DNA of 64,000 nt, taken from positions 310,001 to 374,000 of the forward strand of contig CAJNOJ010000010.1 of NCBI GenBank assembly GCA_905250025.1. The letters are read 5' to 3'. A program made the translations under genes and the position numbers. Positions 23,579-33,877 of this stretch are shown one piece after another. Within the stretch, counting starts at the first letter, position 1, and each line of letters opens with the position of its first letter. The notes below the pieces were generated by a model. It made no database searches and was not told the DNA's origin. It saw only the letters and a program-made list of their open reading frames with translations. The DNA comes from Adineta ricciae. Taxonomy: Eukaryota; Rotifera; Eurotatoria; Adinetida; Adinetidae.

Positions 23579-26500
23579 ATGAATAAAACTTTCGACGTAT
23601 TGCTTTTGTTTTTGTTTCTTATTTCGAACGTGGGTCAGTAATTATTTTCGCATTATTAACGAGTTTCTCTAACTTTCCTTCATGTGTTTTCGAAAATAGA
23701 TTGTACGACTGAGCAGCAATTGATAAGAAAATTGTTGCAATACTATGAGCCAAGTGTCAGGCCAGTTGTACATGCTGATGGCGTGGTGACTATTTCATTT
23801 CGAATGGAAATTACTCAACTCTTCGAACTTGTAAGCAGATTTATTCTGAGAATAATTCATTTCCTTTGAGAATACTCGTTCAGGAAGAGAAGACGCAAAT
23901 CTTAACGACGAATGTGCGTATTGAACAGAAATGGAAAGATGAAAATCTCGGCTGGAATCAATCCGAATATGTCGGTATTCGCGGTATTCGATTGCCGTCC
24001 CATCGAATTTGGCTACCGGACAGTTACATCTACAATTCAGCATTTGATCTGACAAGTGAATCACCAACACAGGGTGTTGTTAATGGTAAGACTGATGAAT
24101 CCGTTGAATTTGAATTTAGACTTCGTTGTGCACTAAGGTCCCTATGTGATGGTTTATCATACCGGCGAAATTGTGTTCCCTGTCTTGATGAAACTACGAA
24201 CGACGTGTAAAGTTAATATTCAATATTTTCCATTCGATCGACAAGTTTGTGGTTTAAAATTTGCATCGTGGATTTATGATATTTCCTCAATCAAATATGA
24301 ACTTGTTGCAACAAATGATCAACAGCAGTCGGAAAATATTCGAAATAGTGGGTGGGCCATTCTCGACGTTAAACAAGGTCTCGTTTGGAGGTAATTATCG
24401 AGTATTCCACATCCTGAAATTAATTCTGACAAGGCATATTTACAGTTGAATGGAAATCGGGGTCCATCTGAGTACTTTCAATCGCTTAGGTCTTCGTATT
24501 TATGATAGGAAGAAGAAAAGAAATTAGATTCATTAAACAGATATGGTATTTGCTCCGACTAATATAAAATTAATCTACTTTATAAATATTTATTAAGTCT
24601 ATTAATAGTTTGGGGTTTTCTTTAGAACGAAGAATAACAAAACCTATGGAGAATTGGTTTATGGCGTTCATATTCGTCGACGTCCGTTGTATTATATATT
24701 TAATGTGATAATACCATGTGCTATGCTTTCGTGTTTAACTTGTATGTCATTTTGGTAGGAAGAATGGGATTGGAATATTATGTGAAAATGGATATTTACG
24801 GATTTTTTAGGTTACCAACATCTTCAGGTGAAAAAGTAACGCTTGGCTTAACGTGTTTTGTTGCATTTTCTGTGTTTATGCTAATGGTTGCCGAGAAAGT
24901 ACCAGCTACATCGGATACTGTGCCAATCATCGGTAAATAGTCATTTATTAGAAATATAAACAACATGTTTCTTATTTGTTAAATCGTAGGAATATATCTA
25001 ACAATCGTAATGAGTTTAACAGTAAGTTGTTGCATGAGAAAAAGGATGAAAAATGTATATTTTCGTATTTAGTCGATCTCAGTCATTATGGCAGTTATCG
25101 TAGCTAACCTTTATCAACAAGCGGCGATGTGCACATCCGAGAAACATCGTGCGCCACGTTGGTTAAGAAAACTAGCATTGAAATATTTACCACCACTTCT
25201 CGGTATGCGAGATAAAGTCGAAAATGTCCTCAGTCAAAAAGTAAGTATATGTTCTCTCTCGTTGTTTTTCGAAAACTAGTTGGAAAAAGAATCAATCGAT
25301 GCGCACGTCAAATATCATGTATATCTGATATTTTCATATGTAAACATCGGAAGTTATGCAGCGAAGCGGAAAAATCACGGGCGAGAGAACGATTGACAGA
25401 TACCTGTGTCTGTATTGATGTCAGTTAGAAAAGTATTCATCGCAAGACAGGAATCATGAAAGCGGAGGTGAAATTTACACAAAATTACGCATGGGAGAAT
25501 TGGGGTATGCACGGTTTTGTATTCGGATTGATCCTAACTGTGATCGGTCTATTAACCCAAGCATTGGAATTTCCACGTGTATACAATGGTGCGACAGATT
25601 TGAATATTATTGGAAATTTCACAGATGACATCTATACAATTACAAATTATTATCAACATTGGTGGCCATGGACTTATCCAGCAAGTTGTTTTGGTCTTTT
25701 CACTCTTGTGACTGGTGTTATTGGTGTCTTATCTGCACTACGACGAACATATACATCGGTTTATGGATTGTTCACGATGAGTGTTGTCTCGACACTGTTT
25801 GCTATTTATTTAGTAGTGTATTTTTCATTCATTATTTCGTTGTATCGAACGAATGGACAGGATAATCCAAGCAATCGTACATCAGCAGAATCTGTTTCGT
25901 ATGGTATTGCTGGAACACAACTATCGATTGCGTTGTTGAATATCATTGCTAGTGTTCTAACAGCTGTTTTCTCAGGTCGAGCTATTGCGCTTTGGGTACA
26001 GAAAGGCGTAACAAATGATGATGTTAAGTTTTTCGTAGGAACGCCAGGACTCGAAAGACGATACTAATTGCCACATTCGAACATTTCGTTTCTTTTCGTT
26101 GAAATACTATTTTATACGTAGATATTAATAAACGAATATTTACATTTGTTTGCAACAGTAATCAACTGTGTTGATAGAAATATATTTGTTTTCTCTCTTT
26201 CATTTAGGAAGATTCAAGTGCGTCACATGGACTCTCCTGTGAGCCGAATCCTTTGCCACTGGCAACGGCTAAGAACGAATTTGATGTTAACTATGAAAAT
26301 ATGATTGAGAATTTACTACTACAACAAGTTTTACTGTATACACGTGAACGAACAAATCAATCACAGCATACGCATACACAGCGTTCACATTCTCGTTCAA
26401 CAACAACAACTACTACTTCTTTAATAGTTCGCCAACAAACTCGACATTCTAACAATCAGGATAATGAACAATTGGTGCTCACATCATCTAGACATGACAA

Positions 26501-26849
26501 TCAAGTTGATGACGAATCGACTATTTGTGTTGTTGAACCTAATCCAGAAACGCCAAGCACATTAATCGAGAGTATTCTCTATCATTACAATCAATGTAAA
26601 GATCAATACACACATTTCGATCAAAATTTACTTAATTTACTTATAAAAAGAAATCGAGAAAAACAAACGTCCTCTCAATCGACAAATCCCACTTTCCAGT
26701 ATCGTCTGCAATGGCTTGCTATTGGCTTGATTATCGATCGATTATTTTTTTACCTTTATTTTACAGCAACACTCGTTTCTTATTTTGTCACACTTTGGCT
26801 TATACCTTTCTCACATCCAGATTTAACTATTGACATTCAATCTTTATAA
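23579..26849 (+). CDS. Nicotinic acetylcholine receptor-like subunit (non-alpha type)
   Basis: About ten exons. ATG 23579 gives a signal peptide (MNKTFDVLLLFLFLISNV); ATG 23438 is an alternative. The ligand-binding domain includes the Cys loop, C-KVNIQYFPFDRQV-C, with 13 residues between the cysteines. Transmembrane segments are visible: M1 YIFNVIIPCAMLSCLTCM, M2 GEKVTLGLTCFVAFSVFMLM, M3 around GIYLTIVMSLTSISVIMAVI, and M4 WLAIGLIIDRLFFYLYF in the last exon (26208-26849). The GEK at the start of M2 fits a cation-selective pore. The loop-C region (VKQGLVWRTKNNKTYGELVY) has no vicinal Cys pair, so this is a non-alpha-type subunit. The intron before the last exon (25241-26207) holds a separate gene. 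A second long intron is 24391-24624. The M3-M4 loop is His/Thr/Gln-rich. Confidence 0.93.
25456..26067 (+). CDS. Four-helix membrane protein nested in the receptor intron
   Basis: Intronless 203-codon frame with its own ATG (25456) and TAA. Four hydrophobic segments are clear: GFVFGLILTVIGLLTQALEF, PASCFGLFTLVTGVIGVLSA, GLFTMSVVSTLFAIYLVVYF and LSIALLNIIASVLTAVFSG. Two Asn-glycosylation motifs (NFTD, NRTS) occur in the loops. The layout resembles claudin/MS4A-type tetraspan proteins, but I see no W-GLW-C-C claudin signature, so the family is unassigned. It lies wholly between the receptor exon ending at 25240 and the M4 exon starting at 26208, on the same strand, and has its own AATAAA at 26127-26132. 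Confidence 0.8.
   Translation: MKAEVKFTQNYAWENWGMHGFVFGLILTVIGLLTQALEFPRVYNGATDLNIIGNFTDDIYTITNYYQHWWPWTYPASCFGLFTLVTGVIGVLSALRRTYTSVYGLFTMSVVSTLFAIYLVVYFSFIISLYRTNGQDNPSNRTSAESVSYGIAGTQLSIALLNIIASVLTAVFSGRAIALWVQKGVTNDDVKFFVGTPGLERRY
26127..26132 (+). terminator. Polyadenylation signal of the nested gene
   Basis: AATAAA lies 60 bp after the stop of the nested four-helix gene, still inside the host intron. If used it would also truncate host transcripts before the M4 exon. Confidence 0.5.
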
Positions 26850-28390
26850 ATAGTTAGTTATCTCAACAAATAAATGTTTGAATAATCGAACTGGAAAGAA
26901 ACAAAAATCCATTGATACAGTATAGTTTTCAGCGTGAAATACACCATTGCATTTTTCGATCGATGAAAACATCGACGATGAGGAATCAATTTGAACGGAA
27001 ATTGTTCCTTTGTTTTTTACTACATAAAGTTAAACTATAAGATATTTTTCGTGATTCAATTTATTGCAACTCGACAGAAGAGTTGAATTAGATCGAGTCA
27101 ATTGTTTTTTTGCACAGAAATCAAACAACCCCGCTTATCAATAGCGAGTCCTTTTTAACACAAGCACGCAAATAAATATATAGATATACAGTAAAAGAAG
27201 ATGTCATCGTCTCGTGTCCTGCAGATGCCCTGCATAAAAGATACTATTTTATCTCCAATGTTATTGTCTTTCGGATATAGTAACGTCACTAAGGTACCGT
27301 TCTCCTTCATCACCAATTTGATAGAAACCACGGTATAATGTGATGAGTGTCTGTATAAGAAAGGCAAGGAGCATGGCTATATCAGACAAATAAAAAGTAA
27401 AGTAGACTTACAATGTTATCACGCATTACACTATGTATAAGTTCCAGATTTTACTTCAAGAAATAACTGCTATGAACACGTACAGTGGATACTATCTGTA
27501 TGAAAACAATATACATAGTTATGGTAGTTGGAAAATAAATGTTTTCTGATTTGGCGATGTGATTGATGGGGGAAAAGGATGTATTTTTGTCATTCATTTA
27601 TGATGGGAAGAAGTAGAGTAAGATGAATAATAGTTCTTTTAGAATTTTGTTACGACAATGAATAGCGAGCGATTAAATTTGAGTAAAAAGAGTTACTTGA
27701 TATCGAGGATAGATGTTGAGAATTTTGCTGAATTGTCGTGATACATTGTTCATCAAGGAAATGAGAGTGAAACCATTTTGATATTCGAAAATTCGATATA
27801 CAAACTTCGGCTGGTAATGTGAGAAAAGTGCGCATTTTTTCGATGGATGCCGATAAGAATGCGAATACAGTTGCATGGAAGCTACTTCATTTATTTATCC
27901 ACAACAACGAGAAAAGGCGACTGAAGTGTTTTCTGTATCCATTGCGATACGGATTGAAAATATGTCGTCAATTCGTTGTATAATTCTGACAGCATACACA
28001 TCAACATCTTTACCTGCCAAGCAGAACAACAATCTTGTTATAATGACGTCCGTTTACAAATTACTCTTGTCCCTTCGATATTTTTCCATCACACCGAATC
28101 ATCGACTTGCACACATGTATACAAACAAATAGGAAGATGATAAGCTCGTTAAAATTTTTTCTTTAAAGTAAACTAGAAAAGAGAACAAAATAACGATCAA
28201 TCATCTTTTCATCTCAAAGTAAAGATTACTCATACAATAATACGTGCAGAGAATGAAAAGATATTGAACATGGCATGCATAACAAAAGAAGAAAAGAATA
28301 ACAAACAAACAAGAATGAAAGATGATCATCATCGAGACTAATATCTGAATGTTTGGAATAAGCGTAGGAGAGTGTGAAGCTTTCTTCTAT
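26850..28390. other. 1.5-kb intergenic region with one weak small ORF
   Basis: Mostly AT-rich sequence without a convincing exon chain. On the minus strand 27261-27374 gives a 37-residue frame with a helix-like start (MLLAFLIQTLITLYRGFYQ) and typical local codon choice. It is preceded by an acceptor (GATATAG) and an upstream GTAAGT donor at about 27412, so it might be a small spliced gene or a gene remnant. A 67-codon minus frame at 27673-27876 has no recognisable features. Both are uncertain. Confidence 0.3.
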
Positions 28391-29797
28391 TTATTCATTC
28401 TTTATTTCCGTTCGTTTTGTTGAAAAACAACTAAATCGATCGAGACACGCTCGTGTTATACTACCCGGACGGTGTTGATGAGTTTCGATCAAGTATTCGA
28501 TCTCTTTTTTTACCTAAAACAAACGAAATTCAAGCATACACGGAGTACTCGTTCTGACGTACTCGAGTAACTAGCATTTCTGTCGTCACGTTTGGATCAT
28601 ATGGAATGGGTTCACCGAGGTAAGTACTAAACAAATCAATTCAGATTCAAATAGAAATTCTTATGATGGCTCACATCATTTTTACTGGAAACATTCCATA
28701 GATTGGCACAAGTGGTAATCGAGTTTTTTCATAAATGTAGCTTAAAAACCCTAAAACATCAATAGATGAGAAACAATTTCTTCGACGCAGTGCGACTTAC
28801 GACGACCAATTGTCATAGCACGGACAGCTTCTCGAACGTTTTTCGTAAACATTGGAATGATTGTCTAAGAAATTGAAAATCAACTTAAAAGTATCTACAC
28901 CAGATTAGTTACCGTCTTCGCTTCAATAGCCACTTTAGCGAAACCTCGTCGTTCTTTCCAGATCAATTGATAATTATGATCACCGAAAAGTGCTTCTCGC
29001 ACTCCACCTAAAATCAAAATTCCGTTGGATGTGCATTCAAATGATATTTTGACTTACCAGGCGAAACTGCGAGAACATGACCCTCTTCAAGCATTGATTT
29101 GCACGTCGCTGAAGTTGATGGTTGAATTTCCAAAGCTTCCAGAAGTGTTCCAAGACCTAAACAACTTTTATTTAAAACAATATCACTTATTATCATTGCA
29201 AACCCACCTGGAATCTTAAAAACAAATTTATCAGCAACCACTCGAACACGTCGATTTCGGTATAACCAAATTTTTGCGAATAAATAGTAGAAATCAATAG
29301 GTAATGCACCATGATAGAAAACAATTAAAACTGGTCCTTCACTCGGAATATGCTCCAATCCTTCGACTTCATAACCTTCAACATTCCAGTTAAATAAACG
29401 ATCAACTACAACCGTTAATTCCGAAAAACCTACCGTGCCAAATACTTCCTTGCAATTCCCATAAGATTGCCAATGTTTTCAATGCTCCATACCAAAGATC
29501 ATCTGAATATGCTGCCTACAGGACGATGAGAAAAGTAAAAACAAGCGCAAAACAGTATATGATTGTTGTTTTCAAGAAAAACTCACCTACTTTTAACCGA
29601 TTCCAGTGTTTATAAATCAAACAAAACAATGATGAACCATAGATGAATAAAAGTATTGTTGCTGGTAAGAGAAACAACGATAACAATAAGAGACACAATG
29701 GTTTGAACAAAGCCCACAGCCATGCCAAATAGATTAAATCAAAATTTGAACGTTCAAGTAATATTAAGAGATAATAACCAGCTTGATTGAGAAACAT
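28391..29797 (-). CDS. TMEM68: TMEM68-like membrane acyltransferase
   Basis: About nine exons. The start ATG at 29797 begins two N-terminal hydrophobic segments (LWALFKPLCLLLLSLFLLPA). Acyltransferase blocks follow in order: VLIVFYHGALPIDFYYLFA with the catalytic His and Asp; VRVVADKFVFKIPG; LEEGHVLAVSPG continuing over an intron to GGVREALFGDHNYQLIW; KVAIEAKTIIPMFTKNVREA; YEKTRLPLVPIYGMFP; and TYLGEPIPYDPNVT. This series is that of the TMEM68/DGAT2-related branch of glycerolipid acyltransferases, which make neutral lipids (tri- or ether-acylglycerol) in the ER. The stop TAA is at 28391-28393. The protein appears complete, with no missing catalytic block. Confidence 0.88.
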
Positions 29798-30335
29798 ACT
29801 TTTTTACTTTACTATTGGAAAATGAGATCGATGAATACCGGCACAGGCCGGCTAGAAATGAATAAATAGATAAATAAAGACGAATCTAAAACTTCAAAAC
29901 ATATTTAGTTCACATCTCATTCCAACAAATCTACTCATGACAATATCTTATCGATCATTGCCTTCTCATTTACAAAATCTTCCTTCGAGGTGTCCACAAA
30001 TGTATAGATCAGTCCGATTCACTAAGGCCGAAAACAGACAGAAAAGAAAAAACCATTACTTTAGTTTTTAGTTTCAAGCCAACGCGTGCGCATACCGAAA
30101 GAATAATGCACCAATCAAACTGTCAAGAAGGCACTATTGAATTGTGAGAAAGTGAAAGTATATCGATAGATGTCGTCATCATACGCCCACAGGAGACAGC
30201 TCAAAGTTAAAGAAATTGTTGAACGAAAAGGACTTTAATAATTTATTGGACATAAATGTTTACAAATGAATACTATTCTAATAGAGACAGTAAAACTTCA
30301 CAAATACGCATGGAAAATAATGAAAGAACAGAGGT
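29798..30335. other. Spacer between acyltransferase gene and transposon
   Basis: AT-rich, no coding frame of note. It should include the acyltransferase promoter and the 3' terminal inverted repeat of the Harbinger element. I could not identify that repeat by eye. Confidence 0.4.
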
Positions 30336-31579
30336 TCATAAAGGATTTGCGAGAAAATAATTCATTAGTGCCGAACGAATGTCTACTCCATGGCCTGTAC
30401 GGATTTTACACGACAGTTTCTTATATTTTTGAACGGGTAATTCCCAATCAATATCTTGTTGATCGTTGTTGAGACAGCAAATGTCGCGGAGAATTGCGGC
30501 AGTCTTTATAATATTGATCGTATTCTTCAAATCGAATTCTAATTTTCTGTGTAAAAGACGAAATCTGTTTTTCAAAGCTCCAAACGCTCGTTCCACCGAA
30601 CAACGAGCCCTGCTAAGACGATAATTAAACGTAGAATGGGGTTTGGGCATGTCGACGCGATAAGCAAATGGTTTCAGCAATGTTTTATTCAGTGCAAAAG
30701 CAGAGTCGGCAATTAGATGCGATTGAATGGCAACATTATTCACCTTCATAGAATATTTCGAATAGATTGGATCTTCGATAATTTCGGATAAGATACAACG
30801 ACTATAAATGGAAGCATCGTTGCATCTACCTGGAGCACCGACATTGACGTAGGTGAATAGTAAGTCGGAATTAACCGTTGCCAGCATAACAACCCAGGTA
30901 AAAAAATCCGATGCTGGATCCGACCATCCGACAAAATCCGATCGGATTCCTGGAAACGGAATTGCATTGGAACGCGACTAGAAAAATCCAGGAAATCCAT
31001 GCTTCGGATCCGAGACCGTCGGAATCCAGTGCGATTCCGTCACCAGGATTTCATCGGATCCGTCGAATTCTTGTAGGATCTGATAAAATCCTATATTGGA
31101 TCCGATCGGATCCGAATATGGGATTGTTCGACCTGGGAACACTATGGTATTTTTTATAATTGAAATAGTCAGTTTCTAAACCTCTCGGTGCTTTGATTGG
31201 GATATGAGTTCCGTCGAGAGCACCTAAACACATTGGATATTGAAACTTTTTCTTGGAAACCATCGATTGTCGATTGAATATCACGTCGTGTTTTCGGGAA
31301 CTTAATAAAAGATTTAAAATATAAATCCACCACAACTAAACAAAAATCATGGAGAATTTCTCTCGCTGTACTTTTTCCGATACCGAACAGATTGGCAATT
31401 GTACGAAGTTCACTTGATGATCCCAGTGTATATAAAGCACAAGCTACTCGTTTGTCGGTCGAAATCGCTGCTCGATAATTCGTGTCCTGTTTTAACAAGT
31501 GTGGACCGATTTCTTGCAACAAGGATGTATAAGCGGATCGTTCAATTCGAAAGTTCTCCTTGAATTGTCTGTCAGACAT
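30336..31579 (-). pseudogene. Harbinger (HARBI1-type) DDE transposase, broken
   Basis: The N-terminal part starts at ATG 31579 (MSDRQFKENFRIERSAYTSL) with a helix-turn-helix-like stretch (IANLFGIGKSTAREIL). The catalytic triad is recognisable: Asp in CLGALDGTHIPI, Asp in GRCNDASIYSR and Glu in CSVERAFGALKNRF. Two lesions are visible. First, the frame shifts by one base at the T run at 31247-31251 (five bases; four would keep the frame). Second, the 245-bp element at 30893-31137 is inserted between codons for HSV and VML. Removing the element and one of the two flanking dinucleotides would leave the reading frame continuous, so the insertion was into an otherwise open gene. In this family the transposase cuts and joins element ends with help from the Myb-like partner. 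It is not functional as it stands. Confidence 0.85.
30893..31137. mobile_element. 245-bp MITE-like element, copy 1
   Basis: Begins CCCAGGTAAAAAAATC and ends GATTGTTCGACCTGGG, so the ends are imperfect inverted repeats of about 16 bp starting CCCAGGT. It is flanked by AA on both sides (30891-30892 and 31138-31139), a 2-bp target duplication. The inside is rich in GGATCC, ATCCGA and TCGGAT words and carries a 16-base palindrome at 31098-31113. It has no coding capacity. It disrupts the Harbinger transposase and is therefore younger than that gene copy. Confidence 0.85.
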
Positions 31580-31600
31580 ATTCGGTACTATTCTGGATCA

Positions 31601-31825
31601 TCATTTGTCAGATTTTGATAGGGCCAAAGTAGATCGACGAATATCATACAGAGAATTGTTGACTAAGTGAATCGATGAGATTAACTGGCGTTGAAGGTTT
31701 CGAGCACGACGGTAATTCTTGGATATTCTTTGATATTCGAGTTCGATTTTTCGCATTTCGTTTTTCAATGTTTGCTTTTTGATTGAATGCAAACAATAAA
31801 CATTGACGAGAAACGAGTTGTCCAT
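31601..31825 (-). CDS. Short basic helical ORF between the two transposon genes
   Basis: 74 codons from ATG 31825, preceded by an acceptor-like TTTTTTAG. The composition is Lys/Arg/Leu-rich and helical (MRKIELEYQRISKNYRRARN). It ends 22 bp before the transposase ATG on the same strand. It may be the original N-terminal exon of the transposase transcript, now separated by stops, or an independent small ORF of the element. No family recognised. Confidence 0.35.
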   Translation of the reverse strand: MDNSFLVNVYCLHSIKKQTLKNEMRKIELEYQRISKNYRRARNLQRQLISSIHLVNNSLYDIRRSTLALSKSDK

Positions 31826-31979
31826 CTAAAAAAGAGATGGTTAATGAAAATAAATGGAAACAAAATAGTCTGAGGTTTGACCAAACTTTATTAACTCCTA
31901 ATGAATAATAAACAAAAATATTCTTTCATGTGCTGAACAAAAATCGACCACTAGATTATGAAATACGAAATAAATCTTA

Positions 31980-33483
31980 TCAATTCTTTGTCACATTGTT
32001 CATGTAACTTTTAAATACAGATCGAAACTCGCGTTGATTATTGAGACTCATCTCTTGAAGAGTGGTTTGTTTTTCGAGAAGTTCTAGCATCTTGCTTTCT
32101 GACCTTGCTGCGGCGTCATTCGCGCATTCGAAATTTTTCACCAGCTGTTGAACAAGCTCCGTTCTGAAACACAATGAAAGCGGTGAACCAAATGAAACGA
32201 TTGGAATAACAGCTACTTTGCATCCGACGCTCGTTTTTTCTTTGGCCCATCTTTCTTCTGCCGTTTTGACATCGTTTCTTTTGAAGAACTTGTGTTCGGA
32301 ATAGAACTTGAAGTCGATGTACTAGAAGGATCGTTCGAATTCTCAAGAACTGAGTTGACAGAATCATTGGGATTTTGTTGTTCTTCAACAGAGTCGTCAG
32401 CTTGTTTTGAAACTTGGTTAGAAGGAATATCTGGTGTAGAAGTTGTGTCACTGCTTTGGAAAACCAGTTCTTCTTCGATTTTAATTGAATCAGTCAAGAG
32501 TGAATCGTCCATATAAGGTCTTTCACCTAAAATAGGAAATATAAATATAGGAACATCGATTTCGAAAGTTTGATCTCACCTAAGAGCTTGTCAATGCTAT
32601 CAAAATAAGGCCATGAGCATGGACTAGCGCCAGTACCAGATTGCTCTTTTTTCTTCCTTTTGTATTCGATCGAAAGATTGCTTATTTCTGTTTTCACATC
32701 AAGCCCTGACAATTGCTGATCGTTAAAGATACTATTTAATTCAGCTGCCATTGAGTTATAAATAGGAGCGTGTCGAGGTGATCCAGATATTCTAATCTGG
32801 AATAGTAATCACTCCAGATTTGAATAAAAGTGTTCGTTTCAGGTTCAGTCCAGTATCTTCGCTTTCCCAGTTTCCCATCTAAAAGAAATAAATCTATCGA
32901 CTAGATCATTTGATTCAGCTTAGCCGAGTCACAAAGTTTTTTTTCTGATTTTCTGCTCTTTTCTTCAGTTCTTTCTAAAGAAATCGGAAGACTTCTTTTG
33001 ATACTGGGTGGTGACACTGTGTTGCCCATATCCAACGCAAGTTTATTATCTACAGAAACAATTTGATAAAACGAAATAAAGAAAATCTATTAGAGAAATT
33101 TTCGAAATAAATAGATTTATTTTTAGCATTGTTGAAGGAGACTGGACATAGTTGGAATTGTCAATTGGAGTATCAATATTCGATGGAAATGAGTTTGCAT
33201 TTGTTGAAGCAACTGATACACTGGATGGCGAATTAATTTTTGTCTGGACATTCCAGGATGTCTGCAGATTGCATGCTGTGAAAGACGGTCTTATTATACA
33301 GCGAGATTTATTTGGAAGGGTTTGTGGCAATATTCCGCTGATAATTCGAAGAGACGATAGATTGCTTTCGGCAAATTTGATCGGTTGTGTCGTTACGGAA
33401 TGATTTGTATTTGACAACGGACCCTGCGATTGAATATTTTTGTCTGATGGCAAAACCAAGGGAATGCAAGTTGTTGGTTTCAT
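31980..33483 (-). pseudogene. Harbinger Myb/SANT-like DNA-binding protein, probably frameshifted
   Basis: Exon chain from ATG 33483 (MKPTTCIPLVLPSDKN) through exons near 33120-33480, 32925-33050, 32590-32880, 32213-32525 and 31980-32165. The trihelix/Myb module is seen as KRRYWTEPETNTFIQIWSDY, then PRHAPIYNSMAAELNSIF and SGTGASPCSWPYFDSIDKLL. The first and second segments lie in different frames with no intron signal between them (about 32775-32800), which implies a one-base lesion. The C-terminal part is acidic and Ser-rich with a nuclear-localisation-like KRQKKDGPKKKR and a final helix (ESKMLELLEKQTTL). In Harbinger elements this protein binds the transposon ends and carries the transposase into the nucleus. 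Confidence 0.7.
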
Positions 33484-33877
33484 TCTGGAATGCAAAAGAT
33501 TGTTAAGGTTATTCAACTTTCGAAGTTTCACGAACGAAATAGAAGAAAAAATGAATGAATTTTTCAGACGACGAGTTTTCTCACTGTTGACGTTTCTTTG
33601 ACATGATAACCTAAAAAATTCATGTATCTGTGAGGCGTCGCTAATTCATTCTTGTTCGTCGAAGAGTGATCACATCTCATTGAAGCATTATCATTAAAAC
33701 CATCGCGAAAGTTGATTTATCTTCGTTTTATCGTTTCTTGCTATTTCATTAGCTAATTCAATTTTATCTTGTTCTGTCTGTTTTCGGCCTAACGGTTGTA
33801 CCCTTCAACAACTTATTTGGATTATAAAGCAAATAAACGAACACAAAGCAAATATATATATATTTATTAATCAACAT
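33484..33877. other. Spacer between transposon Myb gene and second MITE copy
   Basis: AT-rich. It probably contains the outer end of the Harbinger element, which was not identified. No coding frame was recognised. Confidence 0.4.

Larger units (their letters stand above)
30336..33483 (-). mobile_element. Decayed PIF/Harbinger DNA transposon
   Basis: Two genes on the minus strand in the usual Harbinger pairing: a Myb/SANT-like DNA-binding protein (33483 to 31980) followed by a DDE transposase (31579 to 30336). Both carry frame disruptions, and the transposase is also split by a 245-bp inverted-repeat insertion. The limits given are those of the coding parts. Terminal inverted repeats and the 3-bp target duplication expected for this superfamily were not resolved, so the true ends lie somewhat outside. 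It sits in the intergenic space between the acyltransferase and TTC39-like genes. Confidence 0.75.

Noticed and set aside
24420-24520. Possible extra receptor exon beginning after TTTACAG (TTGAATGG...)
   Set aside because: It introduces stops in either phase compatible with the upstream donors, whereas skipping it keeps the receptor frame open.
30911-31137. Repeated GGATCC/ATCCGA words considered as a CRISPR array or satellite
   Set aside because: No regular spacing and no unique spacers. The words sit inside an inverted-repeat element present as two discrete copies.
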